In this document: piece after piece, positions 43,732-54,807 of the stretch
Numbering within the stretch: the stretch's first letter is position 1
Layout: each line of letters begins with the position of its first letter
Assembly (NCBI GenBank): GCA_930367215.1
Contig: OV884056.1
Location: 229,577,127 to 229,641,126 of the forward strand
Length of the DNA stretch: 64,000 nt
Source of the DNA: Pollenia angustigena
Taxonomy: Eukaryota; Arthropoda; Insecta; Diptera; Polleniidae
Reading direction: 5' to 3'
The notes under the pieces: model-generated
What the model was told of the DNA's origin: nothing
Databases searched by the model: none
Seen by the model: the letters and a program-made list of their open reading frames with translations, nothing else
Made by a program: the position numbers and the translations under genes

Positions 43732-45395
43732 TACAACTCGTAATTATAAAAAAAGCTTGATGAAACATGGTGCATAGCTTCAAATGATGAAATGAAAATG
43801 GTAAACATCAATCCATTATTTCACATAGGTCCCATTAAGACTTCTTTCCGGAATTGAGTCTTCTAATAGTAAGTATTAAGATTAAATTTGCCCCAAAAAT
43901 TTGCTTTAACAACTTTAGCCCTCTGCAAATGACGTGCACTTATTTTAACTGACTTTGAGTAAAGAAGACCTCACTTTTAAACAGATTTTCGGTGCTGAAA
44001 TTTTTGACTAGAGTCTTGAGCTTTGAAGATTACATACGATACAAATTTGAGGGAAAATACGTTTTTATAGTTATGATTTATTTTGAAACTGGGAATTATT
44101 TCCTTCCGAAGGTAACTTTATATTATATTCAAAATTTTTTCTGCTGGTGTCTAATAATTGTAAATTTGTCTATACATACAATAAACCTCATTGCTTTCCA
44201 AAGGAAGGCTAAGCTAAAATGTAAAAGGAAAATACAATATAATAGTCTGGTAGTGCATAGTCATTTCTGAAAAATTGAAGGAATAAAACTATTACAAAAA
44301 AGCTTTGTTAAATACATAACTGAAATTTAGCTCATAGAATAAATTCGAAAAATGAAAAAAAAAATATGATTTATTTTATTAAAAACCAAAAATAGTGCTG
44401 ATCTCATAAAAACAAAAAAAAAGACTACATTTAAATGCTTGTAGAAATGCAGAAAACTAAACAGGATAGGTAATGGGAGTATAGAGATCGTAAACTGGAA
44501 TTGTACGAAGGTATACTGAAAGAATTATATACTAAATATGGCTGGAACCAAGAAAATTTTGCATTATTCTGGTCTAATTCAAAAATTACTTACTCTAAAT
44601 ATGGTATGTGTGGCTTGGTTTAAGCAAAATATATCTTTATTTAAGAAAATTTTACTAAAAACGAACCAAATAAGTTAAAATCAAAAAATTTTTTATATTT
44701 CGGATTCTCTTGTTTTCAGAAATTGATTACCTCAGAAATTACACTACTTTCCGTGTACGCAAACATTTTGTTTTTACGGGAACTGTCAGACTACGAAGTC
44801 AACGCTGGTCTTCATATATTTTGAAAGAGCCCTTACTATGTTAAGTAGTGCCTTTCAAATTGTTCATACTCCTTAAAATATTTCAATAGTGCGATATATC
44901 GCTGGCTTAGTATTATGTATTGTATGTATTCTGGCAGATTTATTGCTCCCTTGCTGCAACATACATAGTCATATCAAAAAAAAAAAAAAAAAAAAAAAAC
45001 AAACTTGGCAAAATGCGACTAATTTTTTCAAAATTTACATTAATACACAGATATAATAAAATAAAGTTTGCTATAAATTCGGTTCAGTTTTAAAAGAAGG
45101 TATGGAGGAACTCATTCTTTTTATTCTTTCAATAATTATTTAATATGAACATTATATCTGGGGCATTTTGACAAAACATCTTAAGTCAAATTAAAATTTT
45201 TTTAAATTTTTTATTATAAACGAAATTTTTCTTTAATTTGGCTTATTTTGTTTTTTAATAAAAACGATTTTTTCACCGAGTTTTCTTAAACTTTTTTTCT
45301 ATCTTATCTCGACTTAAGATGTTTTGTAAAAATGCCACAGAAATGTAATAAATAAATAAGATACAATATATATGCAAATACATTACAACTCCCAG
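43732..45395. other. non-coding, with a dispersed repeat at 44090-44360
   Basis: 44090-44360 (from GAAACTGGGAATTATTTCCT to AATTCGAAAAATGAAAA) recurs at 56890-57175 in the same direction with about 80 percent identity by eye, and weakly at 52670-52760. No ends or protein identify the family. A long poly-A run lies at 44977-44999. Confidence 0.5.
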
Positions 45396-45780
45396 TCGGA
45401 GCATATAGCGGAAACAAAATTAGTCCATTGTTGTCTGTCTTGTGCCATCAGTCTTATTTGCTGCCACGTTAGAAGGCCAAATATTCGGAAATGCGTCGCA
45501 GGCATTTATTAATGAATACCTGAAATTTGTTGCATATAGCGTCAGCTGTTTTCCACTTTTCAGAGCCGTATAAGAGAACCGGTTTTATGCTGGTGCTTAA
45601 AACTCTAAATTTTGTTTGCTGGGTTATATTGCGTGCCGACCAAACTTTTTTAGTTTATGGTATGCGTGACCAACTTTGTTTATAAGGGTCATCACATATT
45701 TATTCGCTCCACCATATTAAGATACAATGCTACCAAGATAGGAAAATTGTTCCACATCCTCTATTATAGAATGCGTACTA

Positions 45781-46745
45781 CCCAGCAAAATCTTGGTAAT
45801 GACTTGCCATTACTGAACAACTTACTTTTCAATGACTACTTCATACCATCTGCATTACATAGAAGTAGTTTGGTAATGGCTGACATATAATCTGATACCT
45901 AAGTACTTGTGTATGAGTTGATTAACGAAATTTATAATTCATTCGTAATAAAATGCATCTACGGTTAAAGTTTTTTCAATTCTAATACAGATAGATTTAA
46001 AATATTTGTTCTTACAATTTGTTTTTTTTTATTATAAATAAAAAACAATTTGTAATAAATTTGAATATGAAAAATTATGCTGTACTGAAATGTTATAGTC
46101 ATGACATGTTAGTTGTAATTTTGGTGACATCGGAGTAATAAGTTATTTAAGTCCCTATTTGTAAGCGAATGTGGTAATGACTTATTAACTGCCTAATTGT
46201 AAGCGAGGGTGGTAAGTAGTTGCCTCCAATAATTTAATCTCATATTTACGCTCTTAATTGAGTAAAAAACATCGTTTTTTTATACAAAAACTACACTGCC
46301 CCGGTAGACTAGCTGGTAGTGAGCTAGTTTATCAGCACCGAGGTTGCGCGATCGAATCCCGCCAGAGGCAGAAAAAAAATAAAAAATAAAATAAAGTAAA
46401 ATAAAATAAGAAAAAATAGAAAACAAAAATATAAAGTAAAATAAAATAAGAAAAAATAGAAAAAAAATAATTTAAAAAAAATAATAAAAAAAAAATTTTT
46501 TTAAAGTCATGACATGTTAGTTGTAATTTTGGTGACATCGGAGTAATAACTTATTTAAGTCCCTATTTGTAAGCGAATGTAATAATGACTTATTTAACTC
46601 CCTATTTGTAAGCGAGGGTGGTAATTACTTGCCTCCAATGACATCACCGTGTTAAAATAATGAGTTAAAATGCCAATGTATAAGTAGTGAGAGTCGTTAT
46701 ATTAGCTTTTTAACTCATTACTTTGCAATGTAAGTTTTTGCTGGG
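45781..46745. mobile_element. CCCAGC-type MITE with internal duplication and SINE
   Basis: Termini CCCAGCAAAATCTTGG and GTAAGTTTTTGCTGGG, with TA on each side (45779-45780, 46746-46747). Compared with the copy at 10571, the first 450 bp match in inverse orientation. Then about 270 bp of foreign DNA including a SINE is present, after which roughly 130 bp (GTCATGACATGTTAGTTGTA to TTGCCTCCAAT) is repeated (46099-46230 and 46506-46640) before the normal right end. Confidence 0.75.
46298..46500 (+). mobile_element. tRNA-derived SINE with A-rich tail
   Basis: A 72-nt tRNA-like head (46298-46369) followed by a long A-rich tail of AAAATAAAAT words. The head has a polymerase III A box (TAGACTAGCTGG, 46305-46316) and B box (GATCGAATCCC, 46350-46360). 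Acceptor ends pair at 5 of 7 positions, the T stem at 4 of 5 with a proper 7-nt loop, and the D stem at 3 of 4; the anticodon stem does not pair, so a functional tRNA is unlikely. It would move with the help of a LINE. No clear target duplication was seen. Confidence 0.7.
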
Positions 46746-47510
46746 TATCTATATCAACACTTTAGGCTGTATCGTTTGGAGTCTCGATTCGCATTACCTT
46801 AGTTTTCTTGACGTTGACTCGTAGATCAACCATGCCCAATTATCAGTAAATTTTTCGAGAATGCGCCTTGTTCCAGTTAGTGTGTGTGACAAGAAGCAGA
46901 TGCCGTCAGCATAATCCAAACCTCTTAGCTTTTGATACAGACGCCATTGTATACTATCAGACACTTCCAAGTTTCTTTTTTTTGAACGCTATCTAGAACA
47001 ACAATAAATAACACCTCTTTGAATAGAAAATGTTTTGCTTATTTTTTCCTTTGAATCGGACAGAGCACTGAGCATTGCAATTAAGCTCTTGGATAAAAGT
47101 TATTATTTTCTCCGGCACATCTTTATCTCGCAGAGGGAGCCAGCTAGCGTCACTGTTGATGGTATCAAAAGCGCGTTCAAAATCTTCAAACAGTAGATAA
47201 AGGGGGAACGCCTGCTATGATACTACGTAGGGTGTTTATATGATCAACGCACGATCTGTGCGGCCTAAAGCCGCTTTGTTCTTGTCGTAGGGCTGTATTT
47301 TTTTTGATATACGATGGAGGATTTTAAATGCTGGTACCTTTACAGCTGTGTTTAGGAGCGTGATTCCTCTCCAATCTCTACAACCTCTTACGTCCCTTTT
47401 TTTTTTGGTATTTTTTTAATAACATCTTCCTTCCGTTGCGTGAGAATGGTGTTGTCTATCTGGATCAATTAAAAAACTGGGAGCATTACAGGTGGAAGAA
47501 TATTAGATCC

Positions 47511-47864
47511 ATATTAAATCAATTCCGCTGTTATATTGACTTTTGCTTAAGTAACTGAAATTTTTTGATTTTTTGAGATATGCAATAAACGAGCGATATG
47601 AAAAAATCAAGTTTATAGTGTCCTTCTTTATGGGAAAAATCAAGTTTATAACCTATTCTTTTTATTTTTCTATTTCCAAATAAAGTTACGTAACGAAGTT
47701 AAATAAAGCAAAGTGTCCAAGTAGTTGTTCCCGTCTCTGGATCTACACTAAAACTTGTTAACTGTCCCATGCAACCCTAAAAAGTTATTGACTGAAAAAA
47801 ATTAACATACAACCTTATTTTATTGAATCTGCGGTATGTAAGCTTATATCAGTGGCAGTAAGTG
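47511..47864. other. non-coding stretch, nothing recognised
   Basis: No gene. The phrase AAAATCAAGTTTATA occurs twice (47606-47620, 47636-47650). Confidence 0.4.
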
Positions 47865-47872
47865 CTGGTTCT

Positions 47873-49204
47873 CAGGGATGCCAGATAATTTTGATAAAAA
47901 AAGCGGCATATTTAAAAAAAAAATCGGCATTATCGGCACTTTAATATAAAAAAAATCGGCAAAAAATCCTATTTTTAATACAATAAAACCTATTCTTACT
48001 TACAAATAAGAACAATTCAGAATTATCTAATGTTTATGACTTATGAAATTTCAAAAGAATCAATCAAAATAAACGTTTTACAAAAAAATTGTAGTTAAAT
48101 ATAAAGTTTTTTTTAACTTTCTTATAATTAAGTATATTCCATATACAAATATTTGAGTTTGACATTTTTATTAAATCCGTTTTAATATTTATATTAAAAC
48201 AGTTTAAATTATAAATTTTTAAATAATCTTTAAAAAACGAATAACTTGCAAAGATAAATTTTCCAGTGAACATCAAAACTCTGTTACATTAAAAAATTTT
48301 TTCCACATTTGCGGAAGAATGTGGAAGGACCAAAAATTGTACCAAATGCTGCCATAAAATGTTCACGTTATAAATCTGAAATTTTTTGCCAAAAAGTTTG
48401 CAAATTTATTTAATTTTCCTAACATAAGAATTGGCTATTTAATTTATGTACTAACATCGTCCTCAATTGCGTTATAATCTAAAAAAAAAAAATTATTTAA
48501 TTATCAAAGTAATTATTATTTAAATTATATTCGTTGATAGTGAATATAAATTTATCTTACCTTTATTCTTTTGTAAGTATTTATCTATCCATTTTCAAAC
48601 ACAAAAATAAAGAGTTTTATATTTTCCTAATAGAAAAAGAAATTTAAACCGAATTATTTTAGGCTTAAAAATTATTTCTTTTTTAACTTTGGCCTTTAAT
48701 TCTTCATAGTCCAATATTTTTCAAATTAAAATGTATTAACCCAACACACATTACAAGCACTGCATTTAATATTGAATAAAACTAGCCCCTTTTTCTTTAG
48801 TAGAAGCGCTAACTTAATAAAAGTTGTCTCTTTCCAATGTTACAACTGTTTCAGTATCGCTTAAACTTAAGGCTCAGTTAGCCGGGAGTAACAATAACGT
48901 TGCAAATCAGCTGTTTTATTTTGTTGTATGTATTAGAACGATTATAGTCAGCAGTAAGATGTTACGCCTCAATCTGTAAGAAATAGATTGGTCTTACTTT
49001 TTTACGGTAAGGTTACTGTTACTGTTACTCCCGGCTAACTGAGCCTTTAGTGTATTATTAACAAACAAACAAAAATTAATCGCCTTTTACGTGTTAGTCA
49101 AAAAATCGGCGTTTTTGGAGCAAAAATCGACAAATCGGCACTTTGATAATTTAGGGGCAAAAAATCGGCAAAATGACGATAAATCGGCAAAAATGGCAGG
49201 CCTG
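47873..49204. mobile_element. 1,332-bp hAT-type non-autonomous element
   Basis: Termini CAGGGATGCCAGA and TGGCAGGCCTG, flanked by perfect 8-mers CTGGTTCT (47865-47872, 49205-49212). AATCGGCA words are clustered at both ends (about 47910-47960 and 49090-49190), probable subterminal binding sites. The interior is AT-rich and has no transposase frame. A Harbinger-type MITE is nested at 48870-49046. Confidence 0.85.
48870..49046. mobile_element. 177-bp PIF/Harbinger-type MITE
   Basis: Termini AGGCTCAGTTAGCCGGGAGT and its exact complement, flanked by TTA on both sides (48867-48869, 49047-49049). It lies inside the hAT element and is therefore younger than it. GTTACTGTTACTGTTACTCC near the right end is a short tandem of GTTACT. 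Confidence 0.85.
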
Positions 49205-49321
49205 CTGGTTCTCACTCTTCAGATTTAAGGAGAAAAGTAAAAAGAGAATGCCATTTTTTCCTCTCTCTCCTAAAAACTTAAGACTTGACGGCTAAAACTT
49301 GAACCATTAAGGGAAAAAATT

Positions 49322-49725
49322 TAATTTTTAAGTTTTTTATGAGAGCAATTTTAAACTTTAAGGCTGATTTTAGAACTTATCAACTTTTCACTTTGCACTT
49401 TTCAAATTTTTCGTCAATTTGCAAAACTTTATGTTCCACAGAACTATTTAATTTGATAAGTGATAAGTTGAAATTGATAAGCGAAATTTGCAAAGTCTTT
49501 GCAATTTTTATATTCTCTTTTCAATTTCTGTTCCACTTATGTTCTCTTGTGCAAAGTGCAAAGTTATTATTGCAAAGTGTAATTTACAAAGACTTTGCAA
49601 ATAATTATGCTGTTTCGTTCCACAAAAACTGTAAATTCTATTTTTGCAAAGCAAATTTTGATAAGTTTGTCAAAAATTTGCAAGGTAAACGATCTCTTTG
49701 CAAATTCATATTGTTATAGCTAGTG
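49322..49725. repeat. repeat packed with TTTGCAAAG words
   Basis: GCAAAGT, ACTTTGC, TTTGCAAAG and TTGATAAGT words occur about twenty times in 400 bp. The same vocabulary fills 53383-53592 and 54718-54807, in opposite orientation. GTTCCAC recurs between them. A 126-codon frame here is a by-product of the repeats and is not taken as a gene. Probably a DNA transposon with dense binding sites, ends unresolved at this copy. Confidence 0.6.
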
Positions 49726-49892
49726 AAGCTTTCAAAATGTTAAGATGCGAGTTTTTGTTCTACAATAGTGGAAACGTGGGCATAATAAGAAATTAAAGGG
49801 CCCGAATGAATTTTTCGGGACTACAAAATTTTAATTGATTTAAGTTGATTTCTTTTTAAATAAAATTAAAGAAGAATTAGAGAATAATTAAA

Positions 49893-50095
49893 AGCGCAGT
49901 TTGTAAGCTGAAAATCAACTGCAACTGTGTGCTTCTGCTCGGAAATGGTTGCCAGTACCATAGAGTTGCAGCTATGCATGGTGTTGCAAAATCAGCAGTT
50001 TGCAGAACCATCCATAGAGTTGTCGATGTTATAGTAGACGCATATGCCCATGTTTTTTGGACAAACGCCAGTTGCAAAGATTGGACTCTTTTCAA
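49893..50095 (+). pseudogene. HARBI1-like transposase N-terminal fragment
   Basis: The frame LLLGNGCQYHRVAAMHGVAK then SAVCRTIHRVVDVI matches the helix-turn-helix part of PIF/Harbinger nucleases, where the family has LRFLATGSYQ..VG..HGVS and STVCR.V..V. Upstream CKLKINCN keeps the reading direction. The catalytic DDE residues, which lie further downstream, are absent. It shows that a Harbinger transposase source once existed near here; TTA-flanked MITEs at 7876, 48870 and 58678 could have used such an enzyme. Confidence 0.7.
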
Positions 50096-50493
50096 AACTT
50101 CCTCTCAGGAAGCCTGTTTTTATAATTTATTAACCTTTAAAATGAAATGTTAAAGCTTTCTTGCAATAGTCCTATTCCTTTAATAATTCACATACTTTAT
50201 GCTTAAGCCATCCTTTTGTAAAGATTAAAGCTATAGATATATACATACATATTATTAGGAATTAGGAAATATATACACTAATAGAATTTATTGTACCTTA
50301 TGTTAAATATTTTTTTTAAACTACCCTTTATTAAGCAATGAAGTCAATTTTGTGTATACATTTTTACAATTATAAGACAACAGCAGAATGTGTATAGATA
50401 TACTTAATACATTTTATGTATTATTTCTTTTTATATGTTATTTTTATTAAATTTATAAACCATTTTAATTTTTTAAATGTGTTCAATGATTTC
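50096..50493. other. non-coding stretch, nothing recognised
   Basis: AT-rich, no gene or terminus recognised. Confidence 0.4.
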
Positions 50494-50501
50494 AATTTAT
50501 A

Positions 50502-51472
50502 ACACTGGTTTACAGCCAAAAAATACCAAGAACACCACATGCCTAGATAAGTTAATTGGGACCTCCTGAACACGAAAATCGATGTAATTTTTTTTTTCCT
50601 AAGTACCGTTTTTTAGATAACGGTACTTTTGTGTTTTTCGGTGTATGGTTCCACTCAAACCCCGATCGAAATAAATGGCATATCGTTGGAAAGGTAATCG
50701 AATGCCTTTTCCATCGATATGCTACAAATTTCTATCTGATAAGAAATGGCTGAGTAATGCCACCTCAAAGTTCAAAAAATGTAAATTGTTTACGTTTTTT
50801 TCAAAATTTTTCATTTTCATTTCGTTTTTTTACTACGTTATATTAAATATCTGGAATGTTTTATATCTTAACCAAATAGTATATTTAATTACCAACATTT
50901 TAAGCGTAGTCATATATAAAATTCCGTGTTTTTTAAATACATACGTTTAAACTGATGGATTTAAAAAACACGGAATTTTATATGAGACGAAAATATTGTC
51001 GTTCCACAAAATCCTTAATAAAAACTTTATTTTTCATACGCTTAAAATGTTGGTAATTAAATATACTATGTGGTTAAGAAATAAAACATTCCATATATTT
51101 AATATAACGTAGTAAAAAAACGAAATGAAAATGAAAAATTTTGAAAAAACGTAAAAAATTTAAATTTTTTGAATTTTGAGGTGCCATTACTTAGCCATTT
51201 CTTATCAGCTAGAAATTTGTAGCATATCGATGGAAAAGGCATTCGATTACCTTTCCAACGATATGCTATTTATTTCGATCGGACTTTTTGGTTGGGCTTC
51301 ACAAGGGTTTGAGTGGGACCATACACCGAAAAACACAAAAGTACCGTTATCTAAAAAACGGTACTTAGGAAAAAAATTACAGCGATTTTCGTGTTCAGGA
51401 GGTCCCAATTAACTTATCTAGGCATGTGGTGTTCTTGGTATTTTTCCAAATTAAAAATTTGTAAAGCAGTGT
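50502..51472. mobile_element. 971-bp near-perfect palindrome with 8-bp duplications
   Basis: Outer ends ACACTGGTTTACA and TGTAAAGCAGTGT, flanked by identical AATTTATA (50494-50501, 51473-51480). Arms of about 430 bp pair throughout, including CCTCCTGAACACGAAAATCG / CGATTTTCGTGTTCAGGAGG and CGGTACTTTTGTGTTTTTCG. The arms meet near 50945-50985. Within each arm is a smaller hairpin, ACCGTTTTTTAGATAACGGT. 8-bp duplications fit hAT (P elements also make 8 bp). No transposase. Confidence 0.85.
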
Positions 51473-51486
51473 AATTTATATGCATA

Positions 51487-52612
51487 CTAGCTGACCCGAC
51501 AGACGTTGCCCTGCCCAAATTAGGAAAAATGTTTTCGTTCGATTTTTAACATTCGTAAAAAAGATACGAACATTTCAAAGAAAAATTAGTCAAATCGATG
51601 AAGCCATTTTCTGATTTTAGGTAAATCGAAAAAGTGGGCGGGACAAAATTTTCTTTCCGTAAAAACCTAAGTTGGACCATGGCGATGATTTTAAAGTAAA
51701 AATCGTCCAAAACGGTCAAGCCGTTCTCAAGTTATGCGCTTAATAGAAAAAGTGGGCGTAAAAGTATGCGTGGTAAATTTTTATTTCGATGAAAACTTAA
51801 AATGGATTAATACGAACATTTGAAAGAAAAATTTGTCAAATCGATGGAGCCGTTTTCTGATTTTAGGTAATTCGAAAAAAGTGGGCGGGGCAAAATTTTC
51901 TTTTCGTATAAATCTAAGTTGGTCCATGGCGATCATTTTAAGGAAAAATCGTCACAATTATATAGATGTTATTGGTGGTGCAATATGAAAATTGGATTTT
52001 GCCACGCCCCTCCGCCCGCAGACCAAAAATCAGACTTCACAGTGTCACACGCCTGAATATTCTGAAGATGCCCTGAAAATTTCATCAAAATCGGCCCAGC
52101 CGTTTTGGAGTCCATGCGTTACATACACACATCCTGTTTTATCCCTAAAGGGAAGCGAACTGACACCAAAGCAGTCCTGTGATAGGTCTTTGGTGGGAGA
52201 GACCGGTTCTAGTTTTAACACTTTCTATGAATAAGACCTATCACTTTTACATGGGGTTGTCATTGGAAGGGGTCAATTGCCATCATTGGACCAGTCACAA
52301 ATCTATTCTCAATTGACATGTTTAGTGACAGTTACTAAAATGTAGTATTATTTCAATAAAACAAGTCCTAGAATTAAATTCAAGAGCCACATTTTAGAAA
52401 TTCCCAAAAAAATGTATCACACCACCGGTGAAGACTGTACTGTAATTCATTACTTTTTCTACCTTTTTGTTCTCCATAAACCAGTTACATGATTGGTTCT
52501 CCTTTCACTGGTCATGAGTTCTTTCTTTTTGTACCTGTTCTTTTTTCACAGCTCCCAGGACCAGTCTGTGGGACCAATTGACACAAATTTCCCGCAGGGA
52601 TATATATATAGA
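51487..52612 (-). mobile_element. non-autonomous Helitron, third copy
   Basis: On the minus strand it starts TCTATATATATA-like sequence (52612) and ends CTGTCGGGTCAGCTAG (51487) before T. It shares the 5' segment with 34564-34870 and the middle with 5873-6325 (AAAACGGCTGGGCCG, CGCCCCTCC). GGGCGG-containing blocks (AAAGTGGGCGGGACAAAATT and AAAGTGGGCGGGGCAAAATT) are repeated about 250 bp apart, an internal duplication. No protein remains. Confidence 0.75.
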
Positions 52613-52886
52613 TAGATAGATAGATGTACGTATCTATAGCTTCAATGTTAAGCAAAGGTTTGCGTAAGCAAAAATATGTGAACAAATGATGGAATAAGAC
52701 TATTACTAGGAAGCTTTATAAATTGAAATTTGATTCATTGAACACATTCGAAAATAAAATTGGTTTATATAATAAAAATAACTTTTAAAAAGAAATAATT
52801 CTCATATGCTATTTAAAATAATTTTATAAAAAAAAAAACTTACTAGAAAATAAAATATCTTTTTTTTCTTAAATAACATGTAACAC
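52613..52886. repeat. GATA microsatellite and degenerate repeat
   Basis: GATAGATAGATAGAT at 52611-52625 borders the Helitron. 52670-52760 resembles the 44090/56890 dispersed repeat. Nothing else. Confidence 0.5.
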
Positions 52887-53322
52887 CCCAGTAAAAAAAA
52901 TTTGGGTATTTTGAAGCACTACAGAGAAAAAGCGCATAATCAAGCTCTTCAATTAGAGAGCTCTTATAAAGCAGTAAATGATAAAGACTAAAACATACAA
53001 AAAAGCTGCTATTTAGTGAAGAAGATTTTAAAGCGAAAAAAATAAAAATATATTATGGTTTACGAAAATGATTGAAAAAAGGCATTTAAACAAGTAAAAG
53101 CAAAACATTAATGAATATGTTAATATAGTTAGCCCTTAAAAAAACACTTTAGGAGCGCTTTGTTTGCATGTTAAGAGAAGCGCTTATTGTCAGCAGAAAA
53201 TTGTCCTCCAAACCGGGAACACCCCATACAAAAATCAGGCATCCCATCAGCAGGTTTAAAGCGCTTTGAGGTATGAATTCATACAAAAAACCTGCTCCTT
53301 TTGGAGCACATTTTTTACTGGG
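52887..53322. mobile_element. 436-bp CCCAGTAAAAAA-type MITE
   Basis: Ends CCCAGTAAAAAA and TTTTTTACTGGG are complementary. AGCGC and GAGC words are frequent inside (GAAGCGCTTATT, AAAGCGCTTTGAGG), possible binding sites. The termini resemble, but are not the same as, those of the CCCAGC family. No target duplication resolved. Confidence 0.55.
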
Positions 53323-53382
53323 ACTGCAAGTATTTTTTCCATTTTTACTTTTTTGCTCTTTTTAATAATTTATATTAAGCAA

Positions 53383-54807
53383 TGCAAAGTGAAAAGTGAT
53401 AAGACAGAAATGCAAAGATGATTAAATCCTTTGTGGAACACTTTGCACATTCACTTTGCAAGGGAGCGCAAAGACTTTGCAAGAGAACGCAAAGACTTTG
53501 CAAAGAGAGCAAAGTTTTTGCAAAGAGAGCAAAGTCTTTGCAAAAACTAGCTTAATGCAAAGTTAGATTTGCAAAGAATGTTGTGGAACAGAGGCGGCAT
53601 GAAATAGCCCCCCACGAAATAAGTCCCCAAAACGGAAATGAAATAACTCCCCAAAAAAATATATGAGAGGCAACAACAACGTTATTTCATTTTTCATGAA
53701 ATAAGTCCCTAAAAATATTTTGGGGACTTTTTCATTTTCAAATTTATTCCATAATCGTCAAAAATGCAGATTATGTCGCGTTATAATACGTAAACAAAAC
53801 TTGTTTTAATGAATAGTCAAGACCACTCATTCATTAAAAATAATACTTACTAGGTAGTTAGTTTGAGAAATAATTTTGCGGTAAGGAATAAAATAAATAA
53901 ATTTTTATTTTTTTGCTGGATGCAATGAATCCAGGTCTCCTATTCAAAAGAGAGATAAAGCCTTTTATTTTTTTTTTCATTCGAATGGGAGAGAAAGCCA
54001 TCATGGCCTTAGGACACATAAGTATTATTAGAAAATGGCTTTATCTCTCATTTCAGTTTTGAAGAACTTTTCCATTTTACATTAATTAATAGTTTTCTTA
54101 TTTTTATAATTAAGAGGTTATGATTTTCCCTTTTACTAAAGTTAAGTATTGAAATCTGGCTTCGCATACTAAACTTTTCCTGCTTGGCGGCCTGCGGCCG
54201 CGCTTAGGGGTTTTTTCCTATAGTAGGACGCGGCAGGTGGCTTCGCTGAGTGAGTTTTTCTGCGTGCGTCACAAGAATAAAAAAATGTTTTTCAATGATA
54301 ACTAAGGATTTTTCCTTTTACAGAATGTTTACACCATGCGTAACAATATTCTGGAAAAATATGGCTTTGCCTCTCATTTGGGAAAAAAATATGGCTATAT
54401 CTCTCACTTCGCAAAATTGAGCAATAAAGCCATCATGGCCTTACCTCCCATGGTAAAAAAGCACCCCCCCCCCCCCTATTTTGAATTGATTGGATGTTTT
54501 GAATACTTTTTGGGGATTTATTTTATTTCAGGAAATGGGGACTTATTTCCAATGAAATAACTCCCCAATTTTTGGGAATTTATTTCATTTTGATTTGGGG
54601 AGTTATTTCGTTTTAAAATTGGGGGTTTATTTCATATGAAATAAGACCCCAAAAATTGGGGAATTATTTCATAATTTTGTTGGGGACTTATTTCGTGGGG
54701 GACTATTTCATGCCGCCTGGAACAGAAACACTTATCACTTTGCCAAAAAATGCAATTTGATAAGTGCAAAGTGAAAAGTTGATAAGTTGTTTTGTGGAAT
54801 AGGGCCC
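53383..54807. mobile_element. TTTGCAAAG-rich element split by a 9-bp-TSD element
   Basis: 53383-53592 and 54718-54807 carry GCAAAGTGAAAAGT, GCAAAGACTTTGCAA and ACTTATCACTTTGCC words and end at TTTTGTGGAATAGGGCCC. Joined across the insertion they read as one repeat. GGGCCC probably marks its right end; the left end is not clear. Related, inverted, to 49322-49725. Confidence 0.55.
53593..54717. mobile_element. 1,125-bp element with 9-bp duplication, MULE-like
   Basis: Terminal repeats of about 37 bp start GGCGGCATGAAATAG and differ at one base. Both sides carry TGGAACAGA (53584-53592, 54718-54726), a 9-bp duplication as made by Mutator-like transposases. At least eight GAAATAACTCCCCAA / GAAATAAGTCCCC motifs lie in the outer 150 bp at each end, in both directions. 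The interior has GC-rich spots (CTTGGCGGCCTGCGGCCGCG at 54184-54203) and ATGGCTTTRCCTCTCA repeats but no transposase. Confidence 0.75.

Larger units (their letters stand above)
45396..47510 (-). pseudogene. LINE reverse transcriptase, split by a MITE
   Basis: Read from 47510 downwards: CRDWRGITLLNT, then PLYLLFEDFERAFDTINSDA (first RT aspartate), IITFIQELNCNAQCSVRF, and across several frameshifts GLDYADGICFLSHTL (catalytic YADD decayed to YADG). The MITE at 45781-46745 interrupts here. Beyond it the frame continues with VLSTSIKPVLLYGSEKWKTA and INKCLRRI, ending near 45396. Many stops and shifts show an old copy, and the MITE came later because LINE sequence continues directly on both sides. 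Confidence 0.8.

Noticed and set aside
46298..46369. A functional tRNA gene
   Set aside because: Anticodon stem does not pair, the acceptor stem has two mismatches, and a long A-rich tail follows; a SINE head fits better.
49339..49719. 126-codon plus-strand frame
   Set aside because: It is translated from repeated TTTGCAAAG and TTGATAAGT words; residues repeat the same pattern (KVFAIFIFSFQF and so on) and no domain is visible.
49877..50095. Minus-strand 72-codon frame
   Set aside because: It is the antisense of the HARBI1-like plus-strand frame, which has clear family phrases.
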